Shown: positions 1 through 7,270, numbered from the stretch's first letter. The stretch is DNA of 18,585 nucleotides from MWFE01 sp964481075 (GCA_964481075.1 CAYZSD010000062.1:1-18585); one strand, 5' to 3'. A program made the numbers and translations. The notes: generated by a model from the letters alone, not told the origin.

Positions 1-123
1 GCCATCAACTCAACTTTTTTCAGCAAATCGCTTATTGAAAGCGAATTGATGTGGTCGCAGCTAACCGATGATTACTTTCCATACGAAGTTTACTCCCCAT
101 ACGAAGAGAATAGTAACAACTAA
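1..123 (+). CDS. C-terminal fragment of an unidentified upstream protein
   Basis: An open frame enters from the left edge in frame 1 and runs 40 codons to TAA at 121-123. The visible tail is polar and acidic, ending in SPYEENSNN, with no recognisable domain. The next gene starts 15 nt later on the same strand, so the two are probably co-transcribed. In Bacteroidota, small Spy-like envelope proteins often follow an ECF sigma factor and an anti-sigma-like membrane protein. This tail could belong to such a partner, but that is context only and the fragment is too short to identify. Confidence 0.6.
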   Translation, partial: AINSTFFSKSLIESELMWSQLTDDYFPYEVYSPYEENSNN

Positions 124-138
124 ACAAAATCATTGGCT

Positions 139-672
139 ATGAATTTCTTCACGAAAACAAGAATTCTTTCTGGACTCGTTATACTTTTGGTAACCTTAAA
201 CTTAGCAATTGTAACAACAGTTGGAGTTCGCTACTTCAAGGGTAAAGAAATACCCACCGAGGAATTTCCGCAGCAAGATAGATCTAGGTTTATTGCACGA
301 GAACTTAACCTAACCCCCCAGCAGGCCGAGCAGTTTCATCATCTTAAACGTGAGCACATGAAACGCACCAGGGAACTTCGGATTGCTATAGCTGAGGAGA
401 CCGAAAAACTGATGAGGGAGCTTGATTCTGAAAACCCCGACAGGATGCTTCTCGAGAGCATGACGCACAGAATCGGTTTGCTCCATGCTCAACAGCAACA
501 AGTTACAATTGACCATTTCTTAAAAATAAAGGAGATGTGTACAGACGATCAGTACCAGCGTTTTCACCAATTATTCAGACGGATGATGTTACGTGAGCCA
601 AGAAGAATGGGGGAAATGAGGCAACACCGTCACCGTTGGGCTGAAGATTCTGACAAACCTGAAAATTATTAG
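139..672 (+). CDS. Membrane-anchored LTxxQ (Spy/CpxP/CnrR-like) periplasmic sensor-type protein
   Basis: I place the start at the ATG at 139 (177 aa) rather than an in-frame TTG at 133. An N-terminal membrane segment at about residues 9-31 is followed by a soluble helical domain with an LTPQQ motif and long charged helices rich in Glu, Arg and Gln, as in the Spy/CpxP/CnrR family of all-helical periplasmic proteins. These proteins act as chaperones or as metal or stress sensors that control a sigma/anti-sigma pair. The uncleaved-looking anchor makes it more like the sensor members than secreted Spy. The C-terminus is rich in Met, Arg and His (MMLREPRRMGEMRQHRHRW), which could bind metal; this is inferred only. 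It is probably in an operon with the secreted Spy-like gene 46 nt downstream. The family call is from motif and architecture; the ligand is unknown. Confidence 0.7.
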   Translation: MNFFTKTRILSGLVILLVTLNLAIVTTVGVRYFKGKEIPTEEFPQQDRSRFIARELNLTPQQAEQFHHLKREHMKRTRELRIAIAEETEKLMRELDSENPDRMLLESMTHRIGLLHAQQQQVTIDHFLKIKEMCTDDQYQRFHQLFRRMMLREPRRMGEMRQHRHRWAEDSDKPENY

Positions 673-681
673 CGCTAATAA
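666..681. repeat. Perfect 16-bp palindrome spanning a stop codon
   Basis: TTATTAGCGCTAATAA is a perfect, gapless inverted repeat with 8-nt half-sites. It includes the TAG stop (670-672) of the upstream gene and lies 37 nt before the next start. It could be an operator for a dimeric regulator, or chance in AT-rich DNA. With no loop and no T-run it is not a terminator. Confidence 0.5.
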
Positions 682-718
682 CATATAAGAGAGTGTTTAA
701 CAAAACAGATTACTAGTC

Positions 719-1198
719 ATGAAAACTATCAATTTTTTATCGAGAGTTGGTTTACTTGCAGCACTTTTGCTACTAACCGTTTCACTTCATGCCCAGCCTG
801 GAATGGGACGTGGAATGAGAAACCCCGAGGATTCCCCAAGGATGGGACGCTTCATTCCGAATTTAACGGATGATCAAGAGGCCAAAATTGCAGAACTTCG
901 AACCAAGCACCTCAAGGAGGTAACACCCCTAAAGAACGAGCTGAACGAGAAGCGTGCAAGGCTTCAAACCCTTGAAACGGCTGATAAGCCGGATATGAAT
1001 GCAATCAATAAAACTATTGACGAAATTTCTGCCATAAGGGCTAACATTCAAAAAAAGGGAGCAGCCCACAGGGCTGAAGTTGCTTCGCTTCTGAATGAAG
1101 ATCAAAGGGCTGAATTCAATGCCCGGCATGCATCGAGGAAAGGTGGAAAAGGGAACGGAAGAATGGGCAGAGGGGTTGCAAGTTGCCCTAAATGGTAG
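719..1198 (+). CDS. Secreted Spy/CpxP-like periplasmic protein
   Basis: This 159-aa protein begins with a clear signal peptide: a basic start MKTINFLSR, a hydrophobic core, and probable cleavage after SLHA or nearby. A Gly/Met/Arg-rich stretch follows (PGMGRGMRNPEDSPRMGR), then a helical domain with the Spy/CpxP-type LTDDQEAKIAELR motif and a second copy near the end, LNEDQRAEFNAR. Spy-family proteins are small helical periplasmic chaperones that limit aggregation during envelope or metal stress. The Met/Gly/Arg-rich ends are common in Bacteroidota members. It follows the membrane-anchored homologue by 46 nt, so the pair may act as sensor and effector. The family is fairly sure; the stress signal is unknown. 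Confidence 0.75.
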   Translation: MKTINFLSRVGLLAALLLLTVSLHAQPGMGRGMRNPEDSPRMGRFIPNLTDDQEAKIAELRTKHLKEVTPLKNELNEKRARLQTLETADKPDMNAINKTIDEISAIRANIQKKGAAHRAEVASLLNEDQRAEFNARHASRKGGKGNGRMGRGVASCPKW

Positions 1199-1343
1199 GT
1201 TTTTAATAACTATTTCTTCAGCAAGAGCGATGTGATTAAAAAAAGTTACAAATTGATTATGTATGGTACATAGTTTGTTAAAGATTTCATGAACTCAACC
1301 TTTAAAAAAACTTACATTTTACCCAAACAATCATTTTGAAAAC
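1199..1343 (+). promoter_or_regulatory. Intergenic region with a short inverted repeat, probably upstream control of the lipoprotein gene
   Basis: This AT-rich gap holds TATGTA-TGG-TACATA (1258-1272), a 6-bp inverted repeat with a 3-nt spacer. It also holds a poor match to the Bacteroidota promoter: TTTG at 1274-1277, 19 nt, then AACCTTTA at 1297-1304. No convincing terminator for the upstream gene is present. Placing the lipoprotein promoter here is an inference. Confidence 0.25.
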
Positions 1344-2165
1344 ATGAAAACAACATCCATTTTTCTCGTAATTTCTCTTGTTTTGTGGTCGATGTTTCAA
1401 CCTGCATGCAAGAAGGAAGATGTTACTAACCCGCTAGCTGAAATTATTGAGGCAGACGATGAGGTTGCAAGCTATTTCGATGAAATCCTATCGGAGGTTG
1501 ACGAATTAACCTATGTAAATGATAACAGCATTAAGGATTCAGAAGTTATATCTGAAAACTCTGGAAGTCGAACGGTTGAAACAACATTTTCTGGTGATAC
1601 CATCATTCATACGATTACTTTTGTAGATTTCATTAATGGTAATTCACAGTACCAAAGAGTAAAAAATGGCGTAATTGTTATTAAGAAAGTTGGTCTATAC
1701 TACCAACCTACTTTTTGGAGAAAAGTAATGCTAATTGATTTCTATATTAACGACAATCAGATTGAAGGCACCAATATTATAATCAAAACTGGTGATTTTC
1801 AACACAACTCAACACTTACAAATGGTAGAATAACTTTTCCCGACGGTACAACCTACACTCGAGAGTTCAATAGGGTTCGAACTTGGACATCAGGTTACGG
1901 CACACCACATCAAGTTTGGGACGATGAGTTTGCCGTTGAAGGCGAAGCTTGGGGGGTTAATAGGCAGAATGATGCATATACCCACACAATTATTAATTCA
2001 TTAATAATACATAGAAATTGTCGATGGATTGTAGCAGGGGTTATTAATTTTGTAGTTGGAAATAAAACAGGAACTTTAAATTACGGTGATGGAGAATGCG
2101 ACCGAGAAGCTACCCTCACAGTTGATGGAGAAAGTTGGACTATTATTCTAAAGAAAAGAAATTAG
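1344..2165 (+). CDS. Lipoprotein of unknown function
   Basis: This 273-aa protein has a type II signal peptide, MKTTSIFLVISLVLWSMFQPAC, with the probable lipidated cysteine at residue 22 followed by KKED; it should be anchored in the outer or inner membrane. The mature part has an acidic N-terminal segment and then appears beta-rich. The C-terminal part carries CRWIVAGVINF followed by LNYGDGECDREATLTVDG, a pattern I associate with uncharacterised Bacteroidota lipoproteins. The two cysteines there could form a disulfide. No enzyme motif is visible. The gene stands alone, between an intergenic region and a strong terminator hairpin, so it is likely monocistronic. No function is assigned. Confidence 0.7.
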   Translation: MKTTSIFLVISLVLWSMFQPACKKEDVTNPLAEIIEADDEVASYFDEILSEVDELTYVNDNSIKDSEVISENSGSRTVETTFSGDTIIHTITFVDFINGNSQYQRVKNGVIVIKKVGLYYQPTFWRKVMLIDFYINDNQIEGTNIIIKTGDFQHNSTLTNGRITFPDGTTYTREFNRVRTWTSGYGTPHQVWDDEFAVEGEAWGVNRQNDAYTHTIINSLIIHRNCRWIVAGVINFVVGNKTGTLNYGDGECDREATLTVDGESWTIILKKRN

Positions 2166-2181
2166 CATAGAAGGGTAATAT

Positions 2182-2261
2182 ACTTCCTTCAAGCGTTTGT
2201 AATTACCAAGCCACAAAAACGCTTGGATTTGTAAACATGTGCTTGAAGGAAGTTTTTTTTT
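2182..2261 (+). terminator. Long hairpin terminator after the lipoprotein gene
   Basis: A perfect 13-bp stem pairs ACTTCCTTCAAGC (2182-2194) with GCTTGAAGGAAGT (2241-2253), followed by an unbroken T-run to 2261. Inside the 46-nt loop a second stem pairs CCAAGC (2206-2211) with GCTTGG (2221-2226). This is a factor-independent terminator in form, but with an unusually long loop. An alternative pairing, AAGCGTTT (2191-2198) with AAACGCTT (2217-2224), would compete with the top of the main stem. Confidence 0.8.
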
Positions 2262-2356
2262 ATCCTATTAACGAGTTTTTGTATGCGTGATTTCAATACG
2301 GAAGGTTGGCTGGGGAAACGCTAATATTAATATACAATGCTTGTTTCTGAATTAGC

Positions 2357-2386
2357 TTTGTTGTTTTACCAAAAGAGCTAACTTTG
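2357..2386 (+). promoter_or_regulatory. Bacteroidota-type promoter for the cysteine-motif gene and ftsE
   Basis: TTTG (2357-2360), an 18-nt spacer and TAACTTTG (2379-2386) match the Bacteroidota -33/-7 consensus (TTTG and TAnnTTTG) exactly. Transcription would start near 2393, giving a 5' leader of about 54 nt before the ATG at 2447. The rest of the gap from 2262 to 2446 shows nothing else I can support. Confidence 0.65.
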
Positions 2387-2446
2387 AAGTTTCTAAGTTT
2401 TTTGGTTAAGACAACTTGTTAATGCTTTTTAATAGAAACCTTTCGG

Positions 2447-3199
2447 ATGACGAAGAGTGAGGATGAAATAGAGAAGTTGTTGAATGATGCCGTTTCGGAT
2501 CCAAATATTATTCCGGGTATCCATAACTACTGCGACAGGTGGTGCGAGCGTTGCACTCATACCATTCACTGCACTGTTTACAAGATGGAAAAGGCAATGG
2601 TTTCGAACCCCGAGGAGATGGATGTTAGCAACAAGGAGTTCTGGAAGAGCTTCGAGGCCATGATAAACGTTGCAACAAAGCTCATTCACGAAAAGATGAA
2701 GGAGCTAGAAATTGAACCCTCCGAAATTCAAAAAAGAGAGGATTCTGATTATGACCCCGTTAAGGACACCACAGTTACTTTTGCCCGACAGTACACCATT
2801 AAGGTAAGCGAGTGGATGGATGCAAACAGAGATATTATTCTTCAAAAGCATAATGTAATAGCAAGCGTGGGGGGGAAAAATGCAATTGCCCTTGCCGATG
2901 CTTTTGACGTAATACAGTTTTATTTCATGATGATTGCAACGAAAACCTACAGAAGCTACCTACGATATCCGTTTGAGGAAGAAGATGATGGAGAGAGTCA
3001 GGATGCAGTTGGATCGGCAAAAGTAGCCCTTATAATGATTGACCGTTCTATCGCTTCATGGACCAAAGTATTTGAGGTTATACCTGAATTCGAGGACGAT
3101 TCCCTCGGTTTCTGCGCACAACTCTCGAAGCTGAAAAAGCAAATCCTTCAGAAGCATCCCAACGCAATGTCGTTCAAACGACCTGGTTTCGATGATTAA
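2447..3199 (+). CDS. Uncharacterised protein with an N-terminal four-cysteine metal-binding motif
   Basis: This 250-aa protein has no signal peptide or membrane segment and is probably cytoplasmic. Residues 28-45 contain YCDRWCERCTHTIHCTVY, a C29-x3-C33-x2-C36-x5-C42 cluster with nearby His26, His38 and His41, suggesting a bound Zn2+ or Fe-S cluster. I recall CDRWCERC-type starts in other unannotated Bacteroidota proteins but know of no function. The rest is predicted helical and acidic, with a central EEEDDGE loop around residue 177, and contains no known catalytic motif. It is first in a two-gene unit with ftsE, 27 nt downstream, behind a strong promoter match. A 7-G run lies within the frame at 2869-2875. 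The gene is real by length, promoter and coding character; its role is unknown. Confidence 0.75.
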   Translation: MTKSEDEIEKLLNDAVSDPNIIPGIHNYCDRWCERCTHTIHCTVYKMEKAMVSNPEEMDVSNKEFWKSFEAMINVATKLIHEKMKELEIEPSEIQKREDSDYDPVKDTTVTFARQYTIKVSEWMDANRDIILQKHNVIASVGGKNAIALADAFDVIQFYFMMIATKTYRSYLRYPFEEEDDGESQDAVGSAKVALIMIDRSIASWTKVFEVIPEFEDDSLGFCAQLSKLKKQILQKHPNAMSFKRPGFDD

Positions 3200-3226
3200 C
3201 TGTACCCAAAAGAAAACTATTTACCT

Positions 3227-3937
3227 ATGGCACTCGATACGATTATAGAGTTTAAAAATGCATCAATATTTCAAGGAGAAAATCTAATCCTTGGCGATAT
3301 CAACCTTAAGGTTGATAAGGGAGAATTTATTTATCTCATTGGAAAGGTGGGGAGCGGGAAAAGTAGCCTGATAAAAACAATTACAGCCGAACTACCCCTT
3401 AAAAAAGGTGAAGCCAATGTTGCCGGGTTTATTCTTCACAAGCTCAAAAGCAGACAGATACCGTATCTTCGGCGTAAGCTAGGTATTGTTTTTCAGGATT
3501 TCCAGCTTTTAACCGACAGAACTGTATTCGACAACCTACTATTTGTTCTTCGTGCTACAGGTTGGAAGAACAAGCAAGCCATGAAACAACGCATTGATGA
3601 TGTGCTGGAAAAGGTAAATCTTAAGCACAAGGACTTCAACATGCCCCATCAACTATCAGGTGGTGAGCAGCAAAGGGTTGTGATTGCCCGAGCGCTACTC
3701 AATAACCCCGACCTTATTCTTGCCGATGAACCAACAGGTAACCTCGACCCGGAGACCTCAGAGGAGATAATGCAAATCCTATTCGATATAGCTGCAAGTG
3801 GGCGTGGTGTGATAATGGCAACACATAACTACAGCCTTCTGAAAAAGTTTCCCTCGAAAACGCTCAAATGCGAAAAGTCAAAGCTGATAGAAACCGAGCA
3901 CACCTCAGAGATTGATTTTGATAGCTTAATGGAATAG
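3227..3937 (+). CDS. ftsE: Cell division ABC transporter ATP-binding protein FtsE
   Basis: This is a 236-aa ABC ATPase with all nucleotide-binding motifs: Walker A GKVGSGKS (39-46), Q-loop Gln90 in VFQDFQLL, signature LSGGEQQR (143-150), Walker B LILADE with catalytic Glu168, D-loop GNLD (171-174) and H-loop His200. The length, the FQDFQLL segment and the close fit to Bacteroidota FtsE sequences support FtsE rather than LolD or MacB. FtsE drives the membrane partner FtsX, which activates periplasmic cell-wall hydrolases at the division septum. No ftsX is in the window, so the partner must be elsewhere. The Walker A GKVGSGKSS departs from the usual GPSGAGKST, which is common in this phylum. 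The stop codon abuts the stop of the convergent mrpG. LolD-like function is the main alternative. Confidence 0.8.
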   Translation: MALDTIIEFKNASIFQGENLILGDINLKVDKGEFIYLIGKVGSGKSSLIKTITAELPLKKGEANVAGFILHKLKSRQIPYLRRKLGIVFQDFQLLTDRTVFDNLLFVLRATGWKNKQAMKQRIDDVLEKVNLKHKDFNMPHQLSGGEQQRVVIARALLNNPDLILADEPTGNLDPETSEEIMQILFDIAASGRGVIMATHNYSLLKKFPSKTLKCEKSKLIETEHTSEIDFDSLME

Positions 3938-4588
3938 CTAGGTGCCTACCATTTCCTCTGCTTCACGAAAGAAAGCATCGAGGGCTGCTTTGTACTTTTC
4001 TTTTCCGCCCGAAGTCTCAACGGCCATCTTGTACTCCTCCATGGCCAAATCGGGATCTTGATCGCGCATGTATATCAATCCCATTGCAAGATGTCCTTCA
4101 GCAGCATCAATATCTTTTATCTCACTGGCAATAATAACCGCTTTCTTGAAACTCCCACCCTGAATGGGGGGTAACGATGTATAACAGTCGATAAGCTGCT
4201 GGCGCGCGAAAATGTTTTCTGGCTCTGAGTGAACAATCTTCTCCAATTCATTTCTTCTTACAACAAGTTCGTTAAGCTCATCAACAAGATTCTTCCCCCA
4301 GAAAGGTATCCCATGTTTATAGGCAGCACGCGCTATGATATGAGCAGCAACAGGTGCTGTGAAGAGCATAAACGTTATGATAACAAAAGCCTTGATAGAA
4401 ATTATCAGATCTCCGTAATGGATTGCTATTCCCAAAGCAATGAACCCAACACCCATAGTGCCTGCCTTTGTTATTGCCGACATACGAACGTAAAAATCGG
4501 GCAATCTTAGTATTCCGATAGAGGCAATGGCAATAAAGATTGCACCTATCAGAATAGAAAAAACACCAATTAACTCGTTACTAACCAT
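3938..4588 (-). CDS. mrpG: Mrp antiporter subunit MrpG with an extra soluble C-terminal domain
   Basis: This is the last gene of the mrp operon. Residues 1-100 are a typical MrpG/MnhG/PhaG subunit: three membrane segments (about 5-27, 41-58, 65-90) with the conserved LRLPDFYVRMSA and KAGTMGVGFI stretches. MrpG is a small subunit of the Na+(cation)/H+ antiporter complex, usually about 100-125 aa. Here 216 aa are encoded. Residues 101-216 form a hydrophilic helical extension with a tetratricopeptide-like segment (HLAMGLIYMRDQDPDLAMEE, about 166-185), probably on the cytoplasmic face. The start lies 8 nt after mrpF. No frameshift or second start is evident between the two parts, so this looks like a true fusion. 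Its stop abuts the stop of ftsE. The extension's role is unknown. Confidence 0.85.
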   Translation of the reverse strand: MVSNELIGVFSILIGAIFIAIASIGILRLPDFYVRMSAITKAGTMGVGFIALGIAIHYGDLIISIKAFVIITFMLFTAPVAAHIIARAAYKHGIPFWGKNLVDELNELVVRRNELEKIVHSEPENIFARQQLIDCYTSLPPIQGGSFKKAVIIASEIKDIDAAEGHLAMGLIYMRDQDPDLAMEEYKMAVETSGGKEKYKAALDAFFREAEEMVGT

Positions 4589-4596
4589 CTTTGTAC

Positions 4597-4860
4597 CTAT
4601 TTTTTTTGTCTGTAAAGAAAATAAGCAAATGACATTGAACCCAGGAACGTAATAAGCGACAGGAGAATTGCAGCATCAATGAACGCAGTATTTCCCGATA
4701 CTAGCGAGTACAATGCAATCATACTAATGACTATTGCTGCAAAAAGGTCGAACGCTGTTACCCTATCGGGTAAACTTGGCCCTTTAATAAACCGAACTAT
4801 TGCGAGCAATGCACACACACTCAGCAGGATAATAACTATACTCAGTATTATTTCAACCAT
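4597..4860 (-). CDS. mrpF: Mrp antiporter subunit MrpF
   Basis: This 87-aa protein has three membrane helices (about 3-23, 35-56, 61-82) and the conserved family motif GPSLPDRVTAFD (28-39). MrpF is a small membrane subunit of the multisubunit cation/proton antiporter, needed for assembly and activity. Length matches the family. It overlaps the end of mrpE by 8 nt (4853-4860), indicating translational coupling, and precedes mrpG by 8 nt. Confidence 0.9.
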   Translation of the reverse strand: MVEIILSIVIILLSVCALLAIVRFIKGPSLPDRVTAFDLFAAIVISMIALYSLVSGNTAFIDAAILLSLITFLGSMSFAYFLYRQKK

Positions 4861-5365
4861 TGTTCTTTCGTGTTATTGCGAGTAATTTTCTTTCAAACCC
4901 TTCCTTAAGCTGTCTTTTTAGGGCATCGACATCGCCATCCTTTATATACACTGCATGAACAAACAAAAACCTCTTATCCTCTGAAATGTCGAGGCTTAAA
5001 GTTCCAGGAGTTAATGAAATTAGGCTTGCTAGGAGGGTAACCTCAAGGTTAGATTTTGCATCGAGAGGCAGGGCAATTACTCCCGACTCTACATGCGACC
5101 TAGGTGTAATCACATCCCAAGCTACCACTAGGCTGGCTAGAAAAAGTTCCTTTAGAAAGTAGAATATCAAACCAACTGCACGGGGTACCTTCACAAAGTG
5201 GGAACGGTCGTAGAAGTACGATAAAGCCCAGAGTAAAGTATATACAATAATTTGAACCAAGGAGTATATCCAAAAACCTGCTTCAAATTCAAAATACTGA
5301 AAACTAAGATACACCACTAATATGGCTATCAATGCATTCACTAAGTATGTGATAAACTGCTTCAT
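4853..5365 (-). CDS. mrpE: Mrp antiporter subunit MrpE
   Basis: This 170-aa protein has two or three N-terminal membrane segments (about 7-27, 31-51, 63-84), followed by a soluble domain with the family signature of an early VxxGVIALP-like stretch (ESGVIALPL) and SLTPGTLSLDI at about 116-126, as in MrpE/MnhE. The end is HAVYIKDGDVDALKRQLKEGFERKL. MrpE is an accessory subunit of the antiporter complex. The start lies 11 nt after the mrpD stop and the 3' end overlaps mrpF, consistent with a single transcript. Confidence 0.9.
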   Translation of the reverse strand: MKQFITYLVNALIAILVVYLSFQYFEFEAGFWIYSLVQIIVYTLLWALSYFYDRSHFVKVPRAVGLIFYFLKELFLASLVVAWDVITPRSHVESGVIALPLDAKSNLEVTLLASLISLTPGTLSLDISEDKRFLFVHAVYIKDGDVDALKRQLKEGFERKLLAITRKNNG

Positions 5366-5376
5366 TCGGGAACAAA

Positions 5377-6894
5377 TTAACGATTCAATATTGCGTTGAT
5401 ATATGCCTGTTTGTCTAATAGCTGTTCGGATGCACGTAAAGAGAAGTTAATGAATGGCTCAGAGTATAATCCAATTAGAATAATTACTAGGGTTAAAATT
5501 CCAACTGGTAAAACCATTAACCACCTCTTCCGAAGGAGTTGGCTTTGACTGGTAAGGATTAAACTTCCGGTTTCGGGCAGCTTCTTCCAAAACACCTCCC
5601 CCCATATCTTTGTCATTGAGAAAAGGGTGAGGATACTAACAAAAAGGGAGACTGCCACAATCACAAACTCTTTTTCCTTAAAACCTCCTATTGCAAGCAG
5701 ATACTTTCCCCAAAACCCAGATAGAGGTGGAACGCCAGTGAGCGAAAATGCAGAAATGGCAAAAAGCAATGCAATGAAAGGGTAAGTATGGTAAACCCCT
5801 CCCAATTTCTTCAGTGCAAACGTGCCGTGTGTTTCACGAACCAACCCACTTATAAGGAAAAGGTTGGTTTTCACAACAATATTATGAATGATAAAGAAAA
5901 TAGCACCAGCAATAGCCAAAGGTGTGCCAATAGCAAGACCCATAAGCATATAGCCAATTTGGCTAACTATGTGGAAAGAAAGAATCTTACGGAAATCGAC
6001 CTGAGCAGCTGCACCTAACACCCCAACAACCATTGTTAACCCCGAAAGAACAAGTAGTATCGTGTGGGTGAAATTGGTATTAAAATCAAAAAGTAATGTA
6101 AAAAACCTTATAAGTGTATAAATACCCACTTTGGTAAGAAGTCCAACTATAAGCGATGATATTGCAACCGGAGGTGTATGGTACGATGCTGGAAGCCAGA
6201 AAAAGAGAGGAAATATTGCCGCCTTAATACCAAAGCTAACCAGGAAGAAAATTGAGGCAAGCGTTACCAGCCCTTGATTTTCGACAAGAGGAATTTTTGT
6301 GGCAAGTGCAGCGAGATTGAGTGAACCAGTAAGCCCATAAAGGACACCTATTCCAGCAAGAAAAATTGAGGACGATACTACATTGATGGCCACGTACTTA
6401 ATTGATCCCTCTAGCTGAGATCGTGAGTTACCAAGGGTGAAAAGGACAAAGGATGTAACCAGCATCACTTCAAACCATACGTAAAGATTAAAAACATCAC
6501 CAGCCAAAAAGGCACCTGTTAGCCCAAATACAAGGAAATGAAAAAGAGGATGAAACACGTTTGAAACCTGTTTATCCTTTACTCCTCCAGTAAAATAAAG
6601 AGCCGAAACAATGGTAAGTATGCCAGTGAGCAATACCATTCCTGCTGAAAACAAATCGGCCACTAATGTTATTCCGTAAGGGGCTACCCAGCCACCAGCT
6701 TGATAAGCAACAATGCCATTCTTCCAAACATAGCTTAGCAAAGCAAACGAAGATGCCAGGTAAAACAAGGAGCCTAACAAAAACACCAACCTTTGCCAAC
6801 GATTTGATTGCCAGAAAATAAGGCTAACAATTGCTGAAAGCAAAGCAACAATAAATGGTAAAAGCAATATCTGATTTCCAATTTCCATATTCAT
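5377..6894 (-). CDS. mrpD: Mrp antiporter subunit MrpD, proton-pumping NuoN/NuoM-like
   Basis: This 505-aa protein has about 14 predicted membrane helices and belongs to the antiporter-like family shared with complex I subunits. The conserved charged residues of the ion channel are present: Glu142 in WFEVML, Lys224 in FGIKAAIFPLFFW, and Lys255 in LLTKVGIYTL. PLSGFWGKYL lies near residue 390. MrpD and MrpA are the two large subunits thought to carry protons and coupled cations. Length fits the family (about 490-500 aa). The start used has MNMEIG; Met3 is an alternative. Its place between mrpC and mrpE marks it as MrpD rather than a stray NADH dehydrogenase subunit. Confidence 0.92.
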   Translation of the reverse strand: MNMEIGNQILLLPFIVALLSAIVSLIFWQSNRWQRLVFLLGSLFYLASSFALLSYVWKNGIVAYQAGGWVAPYGITLVADLFSAGMVLLTGILTIVSALYFTGGVKDKQVSNVFHPLFHFLVFGLTGAFLAGDVFNLYVWFEVMLVTSFVLFTLGNSRSQLEGSIKYVAINVVSSSIFLAGIGVLYGLTGSLNLAALATKIPLVENQGLVTLASIFFLVSFGIKAAIFPLFFWLPASYHTPPVAISSLIVGLLTKVGIYTLIRFFTLLFDFNTNFTHTILLVLSGLTMVVGVLGAAAQVDFRKILSFHIVSQIGYMLMGLAIGTPLAIAGAIFFIIHNIVVKTNLFLISGLVRETHGTFALKKLGGVYHTYPFIALLFAISAFSLTGVPPLSGFWGKYLLAIGGFKEKEFVIVAVSLFVSILTLFSMTKIWGEVFWKKLPETGSLILTSQSQLLRKRWLMVLPVGILTLVIILIGLYSEPFINFSLRASEQLLDKQAYINAILNR

Positions 6895-6904
6895 TCAAAA
6901 TAAA

Positions 6905-7267
6905 TTACTCAACCGCCTCAATTGAGTCGGTAGAGGTAAGCTTATCAACTTCACTCGTTCCTGTTACTTTAAAGACCCTCTGAAGGAGAACAATGCCAAA
7001 AGCTTGAATTCCAAAACCTATCACAATCGCTGTAAGGATTAAAGCTTGGGGTAAAGGATCGGCAAAAGGCTCTGGAACCTGATCCATTCCTTCTGGTACT
7101 AAAGCAGGAGCACCACGAGTTAACCGGGCAATGACAAATATGAACAGGTTTGAGGCATGCCCAAGTACAATGATTCCAATTATTACCTTAACTAGTCCTT
7201 TCTGGAGAATTAAGTATATGGCTGTTGCGTAGAGTAATCCAACTACCAATGCAAGAAGTACATCCAT
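6905..7267 (-). CDS. mrpC: Mrp antiporter subunit MrpC, NuoK-like
   Basis: This 120-aa protein has three membrane helices (about 2-22, 29-49, 75-97), homologous to NuoK. The sequence includes VIIGIIVLGHASNLFIF and PDPLPQALILTAIVIG-like residues (here ADPLPQALILTAIVIGFGI), the family hallmark. It is a membrane subunit of the cation/H+ antiporter. It starts 3 nt after mrpB and ends 10 nt before mrpD. The C-terminal 25 residues are polar. Confidence 0.92.
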   Translation of the reverse strand: MDVLLALVVGLLYATAIYLILQKGLVKVIIGIIVLGHASNLFIFVIARLTRGAPALVPEGMDQVPEPFADPLPQALILTAIVIGFGIQAFGIVLLQRVFKVTGTSEVDKLTSTDSIEAVE

Positions 7268-7270
7268 ACG

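Noticed and set aside
133..138. TTG start for the first Spy-like protein
   Set aside because: The in-frame ATG two codons later gives a normal start to the membrane anchor, with no ribosome-binding site favouring TTG.
2283..2324. 13-codon open frame MRDFNTEGWLGKR in the gap before the cysteine-motif gene
   Set aside because: It lies upstream of the predicted transcription start near 2393 and just after a terminator, with no sign of translation or link to structure.
2869..2880. Seven-G then five-A run in the cysteine-motif gene as a programmed frameshift site
   Set aside because: The phase does not match a standard slippery heptamer, the main frame continues intact, and no useful alternative frame follows.
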